A stretch of 62,113 bases of DNA from positions 1 through 62,113 of the forward strand of contig NZ_JABMCF010000027.1 of NCBI RefSeq assembly GCF_013359815.1, in the 5' to 3' direction. The translations under genes were made by a program, and so were the position numbers. Shown piece by piece: positions 33,962 through 42,143 of the stretch (positions are counted from its first letter, which is position 1; each line of letters starts with the position of its first letter). Origin of the DNA: Curtobacterium flaccumfaciens (GTDB taxonomy: Bacteria; Actinomycetota; Actinomycetes; Actinomycetales; Microbacteriaceae). The notes under the pieces are model-generated. The model was not told the DNA's origin, made no database searches, and saw nothing but the letters and a program-made list of their open reading frames with translations.

Positions 33962-34099
33962 CTAAGCAGCGGCTTCAGGCGGGGGGTGATGACTAGGCAC
34001 AGTAGGTATTGCCCGATCCTGCCGGAAGAGTTCCGTTTTCGTCGGTGGCTGCCGCGATAGCTACGGCTCGCATGCCCACTCAAGGCGACGAAGATGTCC

Positions 34100-34123
34100 C
34101 GTTGGCCGATCGGCTACCGGTCG
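34100..34123. repeat. Dispersed palindromic element, copy F, contains hydrolase stop codon
   Basis: CGTTGGCCGATCGGCTACCG is part of the palindrome. On the minus strand the hydrolase gene ends GAC CGG TAG, so its stop is in the left arm of this element. Confidence 0.75.
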
Positions 34124-34893
34124 ATCCGCGCGAGCCAGTCGCGGACCAGAGCGGCGGTGATCCCGGGTCGCTCGAGGTGCACGTTGTGTCCAGCACCGTC
34201 GAGGACGACGAAGCTGCCACGCGGGTAGTGGTCCCGGAGCGCGAGCCCGTCCTCGTACCCGACGACGTCGTCCTGCCGACCAAACAGGTGCAGGGCCGGA
34301 GCGGTGAACGGTTCCGGGTGGAGCTCCTCCGGCACCGCGTCCAGTGCGTAGTCGGCGGCGATGCGGTCCATCACAGCAGGGTCGGCGCCACGGAGACCGG
34401 GCAGCACGTACCGCTCGAACGCCGTGAACGCGGCGGCGTCCTGGATAACGCTGACCTCCTCGAATGCTTCTCGCGCGTCGCCAGCGGCTTCGAGGACGGA
34501 CGGTTCGGTGTACAGCACGGTGCGCTTGGGGACGTCACGGTCTGCGTGGGCAGGATGCACGACACCCGCCAAGGTCGCGACGCCGAGCACCTGGTCTCGG
34601 CGTTCGTGCGCGACGTGTCGGGCGATCATGCCGCCGAAAGAGTTCCCGATGACGGCGAAGGGCTCGTCCCCGAGGTGGGCGTCGATGTCGACGAGTACCT
34701 CGTCGGCCACGTCGACCGCGCTCTTCGCGGTCGCGGTCGCCGCGGCGGCTCCGGCCCACGGCAGGTCGAGGAACACCAGCCGCCAAGGCAGGTCCTGCAC
34801 CGCGTCCGCCAGCGGCAGCATGATCCGGTGGTCGACACCAAACCCGTGAAGGGCGACGAGCGGGCGACCAGAACCAAGAACTTGCGCGATCAC
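34114..34893 (-). CDS. Alpha/beta hydrolase
   Basis: The 259-residue product has the oxyanion segment LVALHGFGVDHRIMLPLADA, the nucleophile elbow VIGNSFGGMIA with Ser at about residue 85, Asp in FGRQDDVVG and His in GAGHNVHLERP. Together they make a complete Ser-Asp-His triad. It is of normal length for a monomeric esterase or lactonase-type member with a helical cap. The substrate is unknown. The TAG stop is inside a dispersed palindrome, and another copy of that palindrome lies 23 bp upstream of the start. Confidence 0.88.
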   Translation of the reverse strand: MIAQVLGSGRPLVALHGFGVDHRIMLPLADAVQDLPWRLVFLDLPWAGAAAATATAKSAVDVADEVLVDIDAHLGDEPFAVIGNSFGGMIARHVAHERRDQVLGVATLAGVVHPAHADRDVPKRTVLYTEPSVLEAAGDAREAFEEVSVIQDAAAFTAFERYVLPGLRGADPAVMDRIAADYALDAVPEELHPEPFTAPALHLFGRQDDVVGYEDGLALRDHYPRGSFVVLDGAGHNVHLERPGITAALVRDWLARIDR

Positions 34894-34915
34894 CCAGCAA
34901 GCCTATGAGCTGCCC

Positions 34916-34940
34916 GTACCGATCGGCTATCGAGACGCAG
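34916..34940. repeat. Dispersed palindromic element, copy G, contains the stop of the XRE fragment
   Basis: GTACCGATCGGCTATCGAGA followed by CGCAG matches the palindrome. On the minus strand the truncated XRE gene ends TCT CGA TAG within it. It lies between this fragment and the hydrolase gene. Confidence 0.75.
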
Positions 34941-35571
34941 AAGAGCCTCGGCGCAGGTGCTGCGCCGGGCGGACGACGTTCTGCGCCGCCCACAGGATGC
35001 GGAACTCATCGCTCCGGGTAGACAGTTCCCCGACGAGGCCGCTCACGGCCCGGTCGTAGGGGTTCCGGCCGGCCTCGTCGCGGAGCATGGCGACCATGTC
35101 GGCTGCGGTGTTGTCCCACTCGGGGTAGAAGCGGTGCGACCGGTGGTCGAGGAAGATGAACCGGGCGTGGTTCACCGGCCGTGCCGGCTGCACGTACATC
35201 TCGGAGAACAGGGCCCGGCCGAGCTCGTTCGTGGCGAGGATGTCACCGCGTCCGTTGCGGATCACCGCGGGAACGTTGGTGACGTTGTCCAGCCCTGCCG
35301 CGATGAGCGCGCCGAGCACGATCTGCGCGCAATACGGCGATGCTGTGGCGGGAGACACAACCGACACCAGCTCGGCTTCGAATCTACGGTGCAAGCCGGA
35401 TCTGATCGGCCCGGCCCGCTGCTCTTCGAGTGAGTGCTGGCCGGATTCCGGGCACCAACGCAACCCGTCGCTTGCCAGAAGCTCCCGCAACCCCTCTCCT
35501 CCGGTAAGCAACATCCTGGCGTTGCGGGGGTATGAGCGTGGGCCGCTCCGCATGGAATCGGAACGGCCCAC
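34927..35571 (-). pseudogene. XRE regulator remnant, MmyB-like domain only
   Basis: Residues about 85-200 read as the ligand-binding domain of an XRE/MmyB-like regulator: PAVIRNGRGDILATNELGRA, then RPVNHARFIFLDHRSHRFYP, then ISELSTRSDEFRILWAA-like (here VGELSTRSDEFRILWAAQNV). The N-terminal helix-turn-helix is absent, and the first 80 codons have no similarity to it. The C-terminal HPxVGxL block is also missing, because the frame ends abruptly in a dispersed palindrome. Compare the intact homologue at 5043. It is not expected to bind DNA. Confidence 0.7.
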
Positions 35572-35661
35572 TGTCCGGGTCGGTCACCACTTCGGTATTG
35601 ACAAGCAGCAGCTCATCCGTGATTCGCCCGTTCAGGGAAGGGCGAACATCACGCTCGGTGG

Positions 35662-35973
35662 TTAGTTCGAGCGGCCGTTGAGGTCGCGTCGGTCGTCGTC
35701 GTTCCAGTCGGGCTTGCGCACACCGGACTTCGCGATGCCACGGCTGACGACGTAGGCGGCCGTCACGATCGCGACGTACAGCCAGGCCTGGTCCGCGCCG
35801 AAGCCGGTGTGGCCCTCGTCCGCGTTGTCCACGACGGCCGACGCGACAAGGATCGCGATGGACACGACCAGCCAGGCGTAGAACTCCGTGGTCTTGAGCG
35901 CGGACTTGGTCTCGTTCCAGGTGGCACGCACGACCGAGTCGTGGCGTGCGGTGTTTCCTGCCGTGTTCGACAT
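35662..35973 (-). CDS. Small membrane protein with two transmembrane segments
   Basis: The 103-residue product begins MSNTAGNTARHDSVVRATWN. Two hydrophobic helices follow: FYAWLVVSIAILVASAVV (about 42-59) and AWLYVAIVTAAYVVSRGIA (about 72-90), then a charged tail (WNDDDRRDLNGRSN). AAGGAG eight bases before ATG 35973 supports this start. Similar short two-helix proteins of unknown function are common in Microbacteriaceae, often near stress genes. I see no enzymatic motif. Confidence 0.75.
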   Translation of the reverse strand: MSNTAGNTARHDSVVRATWNETKSALKTTEFYAWLVVSIAILVASAVVDNADEGHTGFGADQAWLYVAIVTAAYVVSRGIAKSGVRKPDWNDDDRRDLNGRSN

Positions 35974-36123
35974 GGGGCTCCTTCTGATCTCCGCCACCGA
36001 GCATCGGTGACGTCATGACTCGAAGCGTTGTCTCGCTCGGCTGGTTACTCGCCCAGTTTGAGTTCTCAGGTGCGCCGGGAAGGATGGCATTATCCACGGA
36101 ACGATGGACGGAGCGCGGCGGAC

Positions 36124-36648
36124 ATGAGCAACGAGAGTCACCCAGGTAGCACGCCTGCCTTCTTCCCTGAGCCGCCTCGGACTACCGAGGGCGCTGCTGC
36201 GATCGCGAGCCTGCAGGCGTTGCGCGACAGCGTCCACGATGCCGACGGTGAGGCCCTTCGCGAGCTTGGGATGTTGCCGATCGATGCCCTTGCCCTGCGG
36301 CACCTCATCGTTGAGCGGCGGGAGGGTCGGCTCGTGAACGCGACGCAGCTGGCGCGAGCATTGCGTCTCTCTACGGCCGGGATTACGAAGCTCATCGATC
36401 GGCTCGTGCGCGACGGGCGGGCGGAACGACAGCCGAACCCGAAGGATCGCCGCGGCATCATCATCGCCACCACTGGTGCTGCTGAAGATGAACTCGCGCG
36501 TGCCTACGGGCATATTCACGCGCCGCTGCTTGCCGCCATCAACGCGCTCAGCGCCGAGGAAGCAGTTGCAGTGCAACGCTTCGCATCCCGTCTCGCTGAA
36601 GCGTTGCGCGCTGAGCTGTCAACGATCGGCACCCGGACCGTCGTCTAA
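36124..36648 (+). CDS. MarR-family transcriptional regulator
   Basis: The 174-residue product has a winged helix-turn-helix: LRHLIVERREGRLVNATQLA, then LSTAGITKLIDRLVRDGRAE with the wing RQPNPKDRRGIIIATT. Flanking helices fit the MarR dimerisation domain. ATG 36124 is chosen because the homologous region starts soon after; no strong ribosome binding site is seen. It is divergent from the two-helix membrane protein at 35973, with 150 bp between starts. It may regulate that gene or itself. Confidence 0.88.
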   Translation: MSNESHPGSTPAFFPEPPRTTEGAAAIASLQALRDSVHDADGEALRELGMLPIDALALRHLIVERREGRLVNATQLARALRLSTAGITKLIDRLVRDGRAERQPNPKDRRGIIIATTGAAEDELARAYGHIHAPLLAAINALSAEEAVAVQRFASRLAEALRAELSTIGTRTVV

Positions 36649-37139
36649 CAGGTGTGACGTTGGGCTCTTGAGCCGCGTCTGCCAGCTCCGTAGGTGCTGG
36701 CCCGTCCCCGCCGTGACGCGAGCTACCCGCGCTATGCGGTGCGACTCGTGACTTGCGTTCGGACGGGGACAGTGCCAGATATCGTCCACCGTATTGCCGC
36801 CACCAACGCGGTGCCGCGGTTCCGAGGGACGGATTGCGCGGATCCCGAAACCACACACAGTCGCTGAGTAGCGTGGAATCACCGGCCGAGTTGGCAGTCC
36901 GTCGCCTTGATAGCTTCCGCGTTCTGCGGGACCCTCGGCACACAGCGGACCGGTCGGCAGCCAGAGGCATCCATCGCCTCATGGAAGTAGGTCTTCGTGA
37001 CCACCGAAACACGCACCTGCATCGCGGCAGCGCCGCACATTCTCGAAACGAACTGCGCGACGCGGCGTCGACCGTCGTTCGTCCTTCGCGACAAGCTGGT
37101 CTTCCGGGCCAGAGGTCTCGACACGATCGCGGGGCAGCT
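36649..37139. other. Non-coding stretch between MarR and AraC genes
   Basis: The frames here lack coding character and match no family I know. It probably holds the AraC gene promoter and decayed sequence. Confidence 0.4.
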
Positions 37140-38129
37140 GTGACTGAGGACTGCACCTCGTCTGCACTTCTGCAGCCGCTGGTCGCAGTGTCCGGCCGTG
37201 ACACCGACACCGCGATTGCCTCTTTGGCGGGCATGTATGCCGGCAAGACGTGGTACTCCCGTCCCGTCGACCAGGACTACTGGTACAAGTACGTCGCCGT
37301 GGGCGATGAGCAGCTCAGCATCCGCCGCTCACAGATGCACGGCTACCTCCGCGGCGACGTCGCGGTCGAAGGCGAGATCGTTGTGCAGTGGTTAGAGCAG
37401 GGCAGTGCCCGCGTTGACATCGGCCGGGACGAGATCCAGATGCGGCCAGGGGTGCCCACCATGTTCCCCGTTGAGCGTCGCTTCGAGATGGAATATGAGG
37501 ACTGGGACCAACGGCTGGTCCACCTCAGTCGCGATCTTGTGCTCGACGTTGCGTCGGAGGGTTACGTCGTTGACGGCTCGCTCGCGTTCCAGTCTGCCGC
37601 TGCCCAGGACGATGCCAGCGCGATAGCGCGGTGGCGCGGCGCGGTGACGGATGCAATGCGCGTCCTGCGGGGAAGCGGCGTGAGCTCGCTGCCCTGGCAC
37701 GAGGCGCAACGTGACGTCGCTCGGGCTCTCCTGCAGCTGTATCCGCTGCAGGCCAACAGGTTCCCGATCGGGTCTACGCGCACCAGCAGCCGGCGCCTCC
37801 GGACCGCGATCGAATACATCCAGACGCACGCTCAGGAACCGCTGACCGTCGTCGACATCGCTCGGGCTTGCGATCTCAGCGTCCGCGGCGTGCAGGAAAC
37901 GTTCCAACGCTCCCTCGGGACAACCCCGATGGGGTATCTCCGCGACACGCGCCTCCGCCGCACGCACGAGGAGCTGCAGGCCGCGGTACAACACGACGGC
38001 GTTTTCGTCGCAGCTGTCGCAGAGCGGTGGGGCTTCCACCACATGGGACGCTTCTCTGCCTCCTACATCGCTGAGTTCGGCGAGTATCCCAGGCAGACGC
38101 TCCGCGCTGCACGCGCACGCGTTCGCTGA
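37140..38129 (+). CDS. AraC-family transcriptional regulator
   Basis: The 329-residue product from GTG 37140 has an AraC-binding-like N-terminal domain (VEGEIVVQWLEQGSARVDIG). The C-terminal pair of helix-turn-helix motifs is PLTVVDIARACDLSVRGVQE, then FQRSLGTTPMGYLRDTRLRR and then VAERWGFHHMGRFSASYIAE, a full AraC signature. The frame extends upstream without coding character, so the downstream GTG is preferred. Neighbouring targets are not obvious; only decayed DNA follows for about 1.2 kb. Confidence 0.88.
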   Translation: MTEDCTSSALLQPLVAVSGRDTDTAIASLAGMYAGKTWYSRPVDQDYWYKYVAVGDEQLSIRRSQMHGYLRGDVAVEGEIVVQWLEQGSARVDIGRDEIQMRPGVPTMFPVERRFEMEYEDWDQRLVHLSRDLVLDVASEGYVVDGSLAFQSAAAQDDASAIARWRGAVTDAMRVLRGSGVSSLPWHEAQRDVARALLQLYPLQANRFPIGSTRTSSRRLRTAIEYIQTHAQEPLTVVDIARACDLSVRGVQETFQRSLGTTPMGYLRDTRLRRTHEELQAAVQHDGVFVAAVAERWGFHHMGRFSASYIAEFGEYPRQTLRAARARVR

Positions 38130-38978
38130 CCGCTGCATCCGTACGACGGGGGCTCATCTCGCGAGTGCAGCTCGCATCCGATCCGTGAGGTTCGCCATGA
38201 AGCCGCGTCTCCTCCTCAAGCTCGTCATCCGGCACACGCATCGCGAGCATCCGTACACCGGGCCTCCGGAAGGAGCGACGCGCACCTGGGGCCGCCCTCG
38301 TTTTCGTCCGTTGGGACATCCACGACCTTGCCGGCTCGCCCCACCGCAAGCGCTGCGACGTGACGCATCAGGGCGTCCGCGGACGGCAGCGGAACGCACC
38401 CGGTATGGAGTCACGGCGCTGGGAAAGCACGAACGTGGCGCCGCTAGCCGCTCTCCGCAGCACGCCGGACGATCGCCGTGGTGCGGAATATGATCACCTC
38501 TGCTGCACCACGGTCCCTAGCCTGTGGTCACTCGGCCGGGCCGAGTGGGTCATCGTCTTCACCTTCAGCGTTGAACCCGACGACGCCGTAGCTGCGGGCG
38601 TCTGTCCCCGACCCGAACCAGCGACAGGCGCCCGCTTACTTTGACTCAACGCCTGATCCGTATGGACCGCGTATTGCTGCGCCGGGCGGACAAAGCGGTC
38701 TACTGCCCAGCGGTCAACTTTCGCTGTGGCCCAAGATGGGCATCCGCTGGCTCGGCGACTCAGCCTGCGTGCGGGTGCATCGGTTACCGTCGTCGCAGGA
38801 AGCGCCGTCGTGTCAATTCGGGTTTGACGCGGGGGCGCTTCTGCACTCTGCCAGCGCAGGCGTTTGGCTACACCCGCGGGGCCTGTCGTCTTTGGCGGGA
38901 TCGGTCGGACTCGTCCTCGTACTGGTGGTAGGAGCGCTCAGCGACGGCTCTCTTCGTGAGGTGACCGCATCCAGCAGC

Positions 38979-39101
38979 GCACCGGCGGCCGGTGCGCTCG
39001 ATCGTGCACCATGGCGGGGCGCGGCAGCAGCGTTGGTCGTCGTCGGAATTGGCCTCGTCCGCCCTGCATTCGGAGTGAGTTTGCTTGACGCCCTCGTGTG
39101 A
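38979..39101 (+). pseudogene. Fragment of PepSY membrane protein C-terminus
   Basis: The 40 codons before the TGA at 39101 read APAAGALDRAPWRGAAAALV, then VRPAFGVSLLDALV. This matches the C-terminus of the PepSY gene at 42144 (APAAGALARAPWWGTAAVIV, then LPTFGVSLLAF). A 15-bp deletion before GACGCCCTC and loss of frame are visible. It is a decayed duplicate. The rest of 38130-39320 shows only scattered coding-like pieces and no intact gene. Confidence 0.65.
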
Positions 39102-39323
39102 CGTTCTACACACGGCCTAGCGGGCCGGCGGCTCACCACGGATGACTAGGAAGGCAACGCCGGACGCGGGCGCACGTGCAACATCGCTTCCTCGCGGCCG
39201 GGAGACGTCGCCGCGTCGAGCTGCAGACTGATCAGTCGTGCTCGCGCACGTCATCAGTAGGCTGAGGACGTCGACGGAGTTGCGGCGACTGCGGCGCTGA
39301 TCAGCACCAGGGAGAGGACAGTG

Positions 39324-39482
39324 ATGATCTCACCCGATCGATGGAACTCTCGGATGGACTCTGGACGCCAGATCTCGGATGAGGATTTCGTGTGGGTCTG
39401 TGAAGGAATCGTGGACTCTGACCGGAAGGACCTTTCGCCTTCACGTGAAGATGGCTACCTTCGAGGTGCGGATTCGGTTTGA
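39324..39482 (+). CDS. Small hypothetical protein
   Basis: The 52-residue product begins MISPDRWNSRMDSGRQISDE. A good ribosome binding site (AGGGAGAGGA) lies about six bases upstream of GTG 39321 or ATG 39324. It is hydrophilic and acidic (DEDFVWVCEGIVDSDRKDLS), with no membrane segment. I do not recognise it. The ribosome binding site is the main support. A decayed context on both sides means it could also be the start of a lost gene. Confidence 0.45.
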   Translation: MISPDRWNSRMDSGRQISDEDFVWVCEGIVDSDRKDLSPSREDGYLRGADSV

Positions 39483-39722
39483 GCGAGCTCCTGGGTTCGA
39501 ACTTGCCATCGTTGATGGTGGGGACTGCGGTGGCGATGTTGGCGCCTAAGGGGGGCTTGCATCGCCATCGCGGCCCGCTGTTCCGGGCCCATCAGCGCTG
39601 ACTGCATTCCTCTGGCTAAGTTCACTCGGGGCTGGTGACAGTTCTCAAGGCGCTCGCGTCGAGGCGTGAGGGGTGTGGCCGCGGTCAGGGGTTCGGGTCC
39701 GCAGTGGCGTACGGTGCGGGTG

Positions 39723-39872
39723 ATGACAGCGAAACGTTCGGGCCAACGGTCGCGCCGACGGCGGCGGTCTCCGAGCGGGGCGCGGCGTCTCATGTCCTGG
39801 GAATGGGCAGGTCTGGTCGTGTTGGCCGCTGTTGCGCTCGGTCTCACCGGTGCCGCGTTGATCTTCCGCTGA
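39723..39872 (+). CDS. Small basic single-pass membrane protein
   Basis: The 49-residue product reads MTAKRSGQRSRRRRRSPSGA, then MSWEWAGLVVLAAVALGLTG and AALIFR. It is a paralogue of the gene at 6395-6583: same start, Arg-rich cytoplasmic part, WEWAGL and the terminal AALI-x-R. The conservation between two distant loci supports both as real. Its role is unknown; a small membrane-anchored basic peptide could modulate a membrane complex or bind nucleic acid. Confidence 0.6.
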   Translation: MTAKRSGQRSRRRRRSPSGARRLMSWEWAGLVVLAAVALGLTGAALIFR

Positions 39873-40076
39873 GCCGACGTTCTGCGCTCAGTTGCGTGCT
39901 GACCCTTCGGCCTTGATGTGGATCGGAGACCAGGCACGGGCGTGGTTTCGTGGCTAAGTTGCGGCTGCGCGAGGGGGAGGAAGTCGCCCCCTGGAGGCGG
40001 GCTGCGAGCGACGCAAAACGGCGTGCGTATCTTCGGGTCACGCGCAGGTGGTGTGCGGACGACGGAGGAGATGAGT

Positions 40077-40247
40077 ATGGGACTCGACGACAAGATCAAG
40101 AATGCCGCGCAGGATGTCGCTGGCAAGGCGAAGGAAGCCGTTGGCGATCACAAGGGCGATGACAGCCTGAAGGCTGAGGGGCAGAAGGACCAGGCGGCTG
40201 CGTCGACGAAGAAGGTCGGCGAAGACGTCAAGGACGTGTTCAAGTAG
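40077..40247 (+). CDS. CsbD-like stress protein
   Basis: The 56-residue product MGLDDKIKNAAQDVAGKAKE, then AVGDHKGDDSLKAEGQKDQA, is a full CsbD-family protein: short, Lys/Asp/Ala-rich, helical, with no membrane segment. GGAGGAG at 40064-40070 gives a six-base spacing to ATG 40077, whereas ATG 40071 would have none, so 40077 is the start. CsbD-like proteins are strongly induced in general stress. A strong terminator follows. It sits directly upstream of the structured leader of the usp-crcB gene. Confidence 0.9.
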   Translation: MGLDDKIKNAAQDVAGKAKEAVGDHKGDDSLKAEGQKDQAAASTKKVGEDVKDVFK

Positions 40248-40260
40248 CACCGCGCACCAA

Positions 40261-40297
40261 CTGATGGCCCGTCCTCGAACAGGAGGCGGGCCATCAG
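40261..40297 (+). terminator. Long hairpin terminator after csbD-like gene
   Basis: CTGATGGCCCG pairs with CGGGCCATCAG, and inner TCCT with AGGA, followed by CGTTTCGCTCTTT. It begins 14 nt past the stop. Confidence 0.9.
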
Positions 40298-40565
40298 CGT
40301 TTCGCTCTTTGACGTCCACTGCCGCAGCCGGCTCTCTCGGTGGTGTTGAGCCGGTCGAAACGGACTCGCCTCGCAAGCCACGTGTAGAGGACGCGAGCGC
40401 CCGCGGGCCCTCGAGACAGCGTGTGTGCGTCGCTCCCCAGTCGTGCAAATCGTTGGAATCGGGTCGCGGGCCAGGGGCAACACTGCCGCTCAGACGCGCA
40501 CCCTGCACGCTTCCTGAATCGTGCAGGGGTCGGGACGGTCGAGATGCCCCGGCGTGCGGTCACGC

Positions 40566-40636
40566 TGTCGAGGTTGGGTGCATACTGATCATTTCGTCAG
40601 ACCCGGCAGTGGGGCTTGCCGGACCCAACCTCGACA
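40566..40636 (+). ncRNA. Structured leader element, three-way-junction-like
   Basis: A perfect 14-bp closing stem (TGTCGAGGTTGGGT at 40566-40579 with its complement at 40623-40636) encloses two inner hairpins. One is CTGA/TCAG at 40585-40600; the other is CCGGCA/TGCCGG at 40603-40622 with loop GTGGGGCT. The element ends 64 nt before the usp-crcB start. It lacks the conserved segments of the crcB (fluoride) riboswitch and has no poly-U, so it is an uncharacterised candidate cis-regulatory RNA rather than a plain terminator. Confidence 0.55.
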
Positions 40637-40650
40637 CTCGTCGACAACAG

Positions 40651-40694
40651 TCCCTATCTCAGCTGGTCGCGCTTCTGCGCGCCTGAGGTAGGGA
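40651..40694 (+). promoter_or_regulatory. Hairpin sequestering the ribosome binding site of the usp-crcB gene
   Basis: TCCCTATCTCAG (40651-40662) pairs with CTGAGGTAGGGA (40683-40694), with one U-G pair, and an inner GCGC/GCGC stem. The ribosome binding site AGGGAG before ATG 40701 lies within the right arm, so folding would block initiation. Together with the upstream element this has a riboswitch-like architecture. Confidence 0.6.
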
Positions 40695-40700
40695 GACGAC

Positions 40701-41231
40701 ATGGAACAAGCAGCATCAGCTGGCGCGGTCGTTGTCGGTGTGCAGGCAGGGCGAGTGCGCGACATTGTGACGGTCGCAGCGGAAATCGCAGAACGCTTCA
40801 AGGTTCCCCTCGTTTGCGTGATGGTCGACCCCGCGCTGCTGTCTGCCGGGAGTCGGGCGGACGGGTCCGAGATCATCGAACCGATCGATCCGGACACGCC
40901 GGACGCCCGGCCGGTGGACCTCCCTGACGCTGATCGGGCCGTCATCGATGAGATCGCCTCGGCCCGGTCAGTCCAGGCCTCGGTACTGACGAAGGCGGGC
41001 GATCCCGCGCGCGCGCTGGCCTCAGTTGCAGAGGAGCGCGGCGCGGTGCCGGTCGCGGTCCTCGGCACCGGGGTGATGGGCGGCTACACCACGTTCAGCA
41101 CCGCCAGCTTCGAAACCGTCCGCCTCGCCCGCAGCGGCCGGATCACCGCCGCAGCCGCCAACGGTCTCGGGATGCTCATCGTCTCCGTCGCCGCAGCGAC
41201 CGCCGGCGTTCTCCTCGGCGGCACCCTATGA
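40701..41231 (+). CDS. Chimeric universal stress protein and CrcB/FluC C-terminal half
   Basis: The 176-residue product joins two families. Residues 1-112 are a universal stress protein domain: [20 protein letters not shown], then [13 protein letters not shown] and [15 protein letters not shown]. The last Usp strand with its G-x2-G nucleotide motif is missing. Residues about 113-176 are the end of the fluoride channel CrcB/Flu[21 protein letters not shown], then a final helix [20 protein letters not shown]. The channel's first two helices are absent. A deletion fusing neighbouring usp and crcB genes explains this. Its stop overlaps the region before ppa. Neither half looks complete, so function is doubtful. 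Confidence 0.8.
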   Translation: MEQAASAGAVVVGVQAGRVRDIVTVAAEIAERFKVPLVCVMVDPALLSAGSRADGSEIIEPIDPDTPDARPVDLPDADRAVIDEIASARSVQASVLTKAGDPARALASVAEERGAVPVAVLGTGVMGGYTTFSTASFETVRLARSGRITAAAANGLGMLIVSVAAATAGVLLGGTL

Positions 41232-41263
41232 CCACCACACCAGCTCCCCACCCGGAGGCTCCC

Positions 41264-41740
41264 ATGCAGTTCGACGTCACGATCGAGATCCCGCGCGGCA
41301 GCGGCAACAAGTACGAAGTCGACCACACCACCGGTCGCATCCGCCTCGACCGGGCCGTGTTCACCAGCATGGTGTTCCCCCAGGACTACGGCTCCATCGA
41401 CAACACCCTCGACGACGACGGCGACCCCCTCGTGCTCCTGCCCTGCCCGACGTTCCCCGGCGTCGTGATCGACGTCCGTCCGGTGGGGATGCTGCGCATG
41501 GTCGACGAGAACGGCGGCGACGACAAGATCCTCACGGTCCCCGCCAACGATGACCGGTTCGCTGCCGTGCAGGACATCGGCGACGTGCCCAAGCACACTC
41601 TCGCGGAGATCGAGCACTTCTTCGCCCACTACAAGGAACTCGAGCACGGCAAGCACGTCACCACCAACGGGTGGGCCGACCGGACCGCCGCCGAAGCCGC
41701 CATCCGGAGCGCGCAAGAAGCCCACACACCACACCCCTAG
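41264..41740 (+). CDS. ppa: Inorganic pyrophosphatase
   Basis: The 158-residue product begins [20 protein letters not shown], the family N-terminus. The active-site signature is [15 protein letters not shown], with Asp ligands in DDDGDPLV and [16 protein letters not shown] five bases before ATG 41264 makes this the better start; an ATG at 41228 overlapping the preceding stop would add 12 residues. It hydrolyses pyrophosphate to phosphate and drives biosynthesis. Fluoride is a classic inhibitor of this enzyme, and fluoride-responsive loci often include usp, crcB and ppa, so the neighbourhood makes sense. The length is normal. Confidence 0.95.
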   Translation: MQFDVTIEIPRGSGNKYEVDHTTGRIRLDRAVFTSMVFPQDYGSIDNTLDDDGDPLVLLPCPTFPGVVIDVRPVGMLRMVDENGGDDKILTVPANDDRFAAVQDIGDVPKHTLAEIEHFFAHYKELEHGKHVTTNGWADRTAAEAAIRSAQEAHTPHP

Positions 41741-42143
41741 GCCACGCGCCAGGGTGTCCCATAGACCGCCGCGGGGAGGCACTGGCGCTGAGTGATCGCC
41801 AGCAGGTCGTCCCCTCCGCCTCCCCGCGGCTCTTCCCCTCCCAACCACGGAGCCCATCAGGGCGAATACATTGCCCACTACGACCACCCCGTCGTCACCG
41901 ACGCCGTGCACGGTGCCCGCATCCTCGATTCCCGCGGCTCCCCCGGCTGTCCAAGTCACTATCGAGCTCGCCTTCGAACGCAGCTCATTGCCCATGCGCG
42001 CCGCATCGCAGTCGTACCGCACGGACGATGGCAGCGACACGGTCCCGTCGTCGACGCGCCCGCCTCCGGCGGATCACTTCTACAAGTTGTAGAGTGCCTT
42101 CTGTCGTGCACCGTGCGCGATCTTGAACCAGCGCGAGGACTCG
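41741..42143. other. Non-coding stretch upstream of PepSY gene
   Basis: No frame here looks like a gene. A short stretch near 41940-42030 (VTIELAFERSSLPMRAASQ) is coding-like but isolated and may be a decayed piece. A promoter for the PepSY gene presumably lies at its end. Confidence 0.35.

Noticed and set aside
40566..40636. Identification as a known crcB (fluoride) riboswitch
   Set aside because: The conserved GATGG and AACCGC-type segments of that family are not found in the leader, so only a generic structured leader is claimed.
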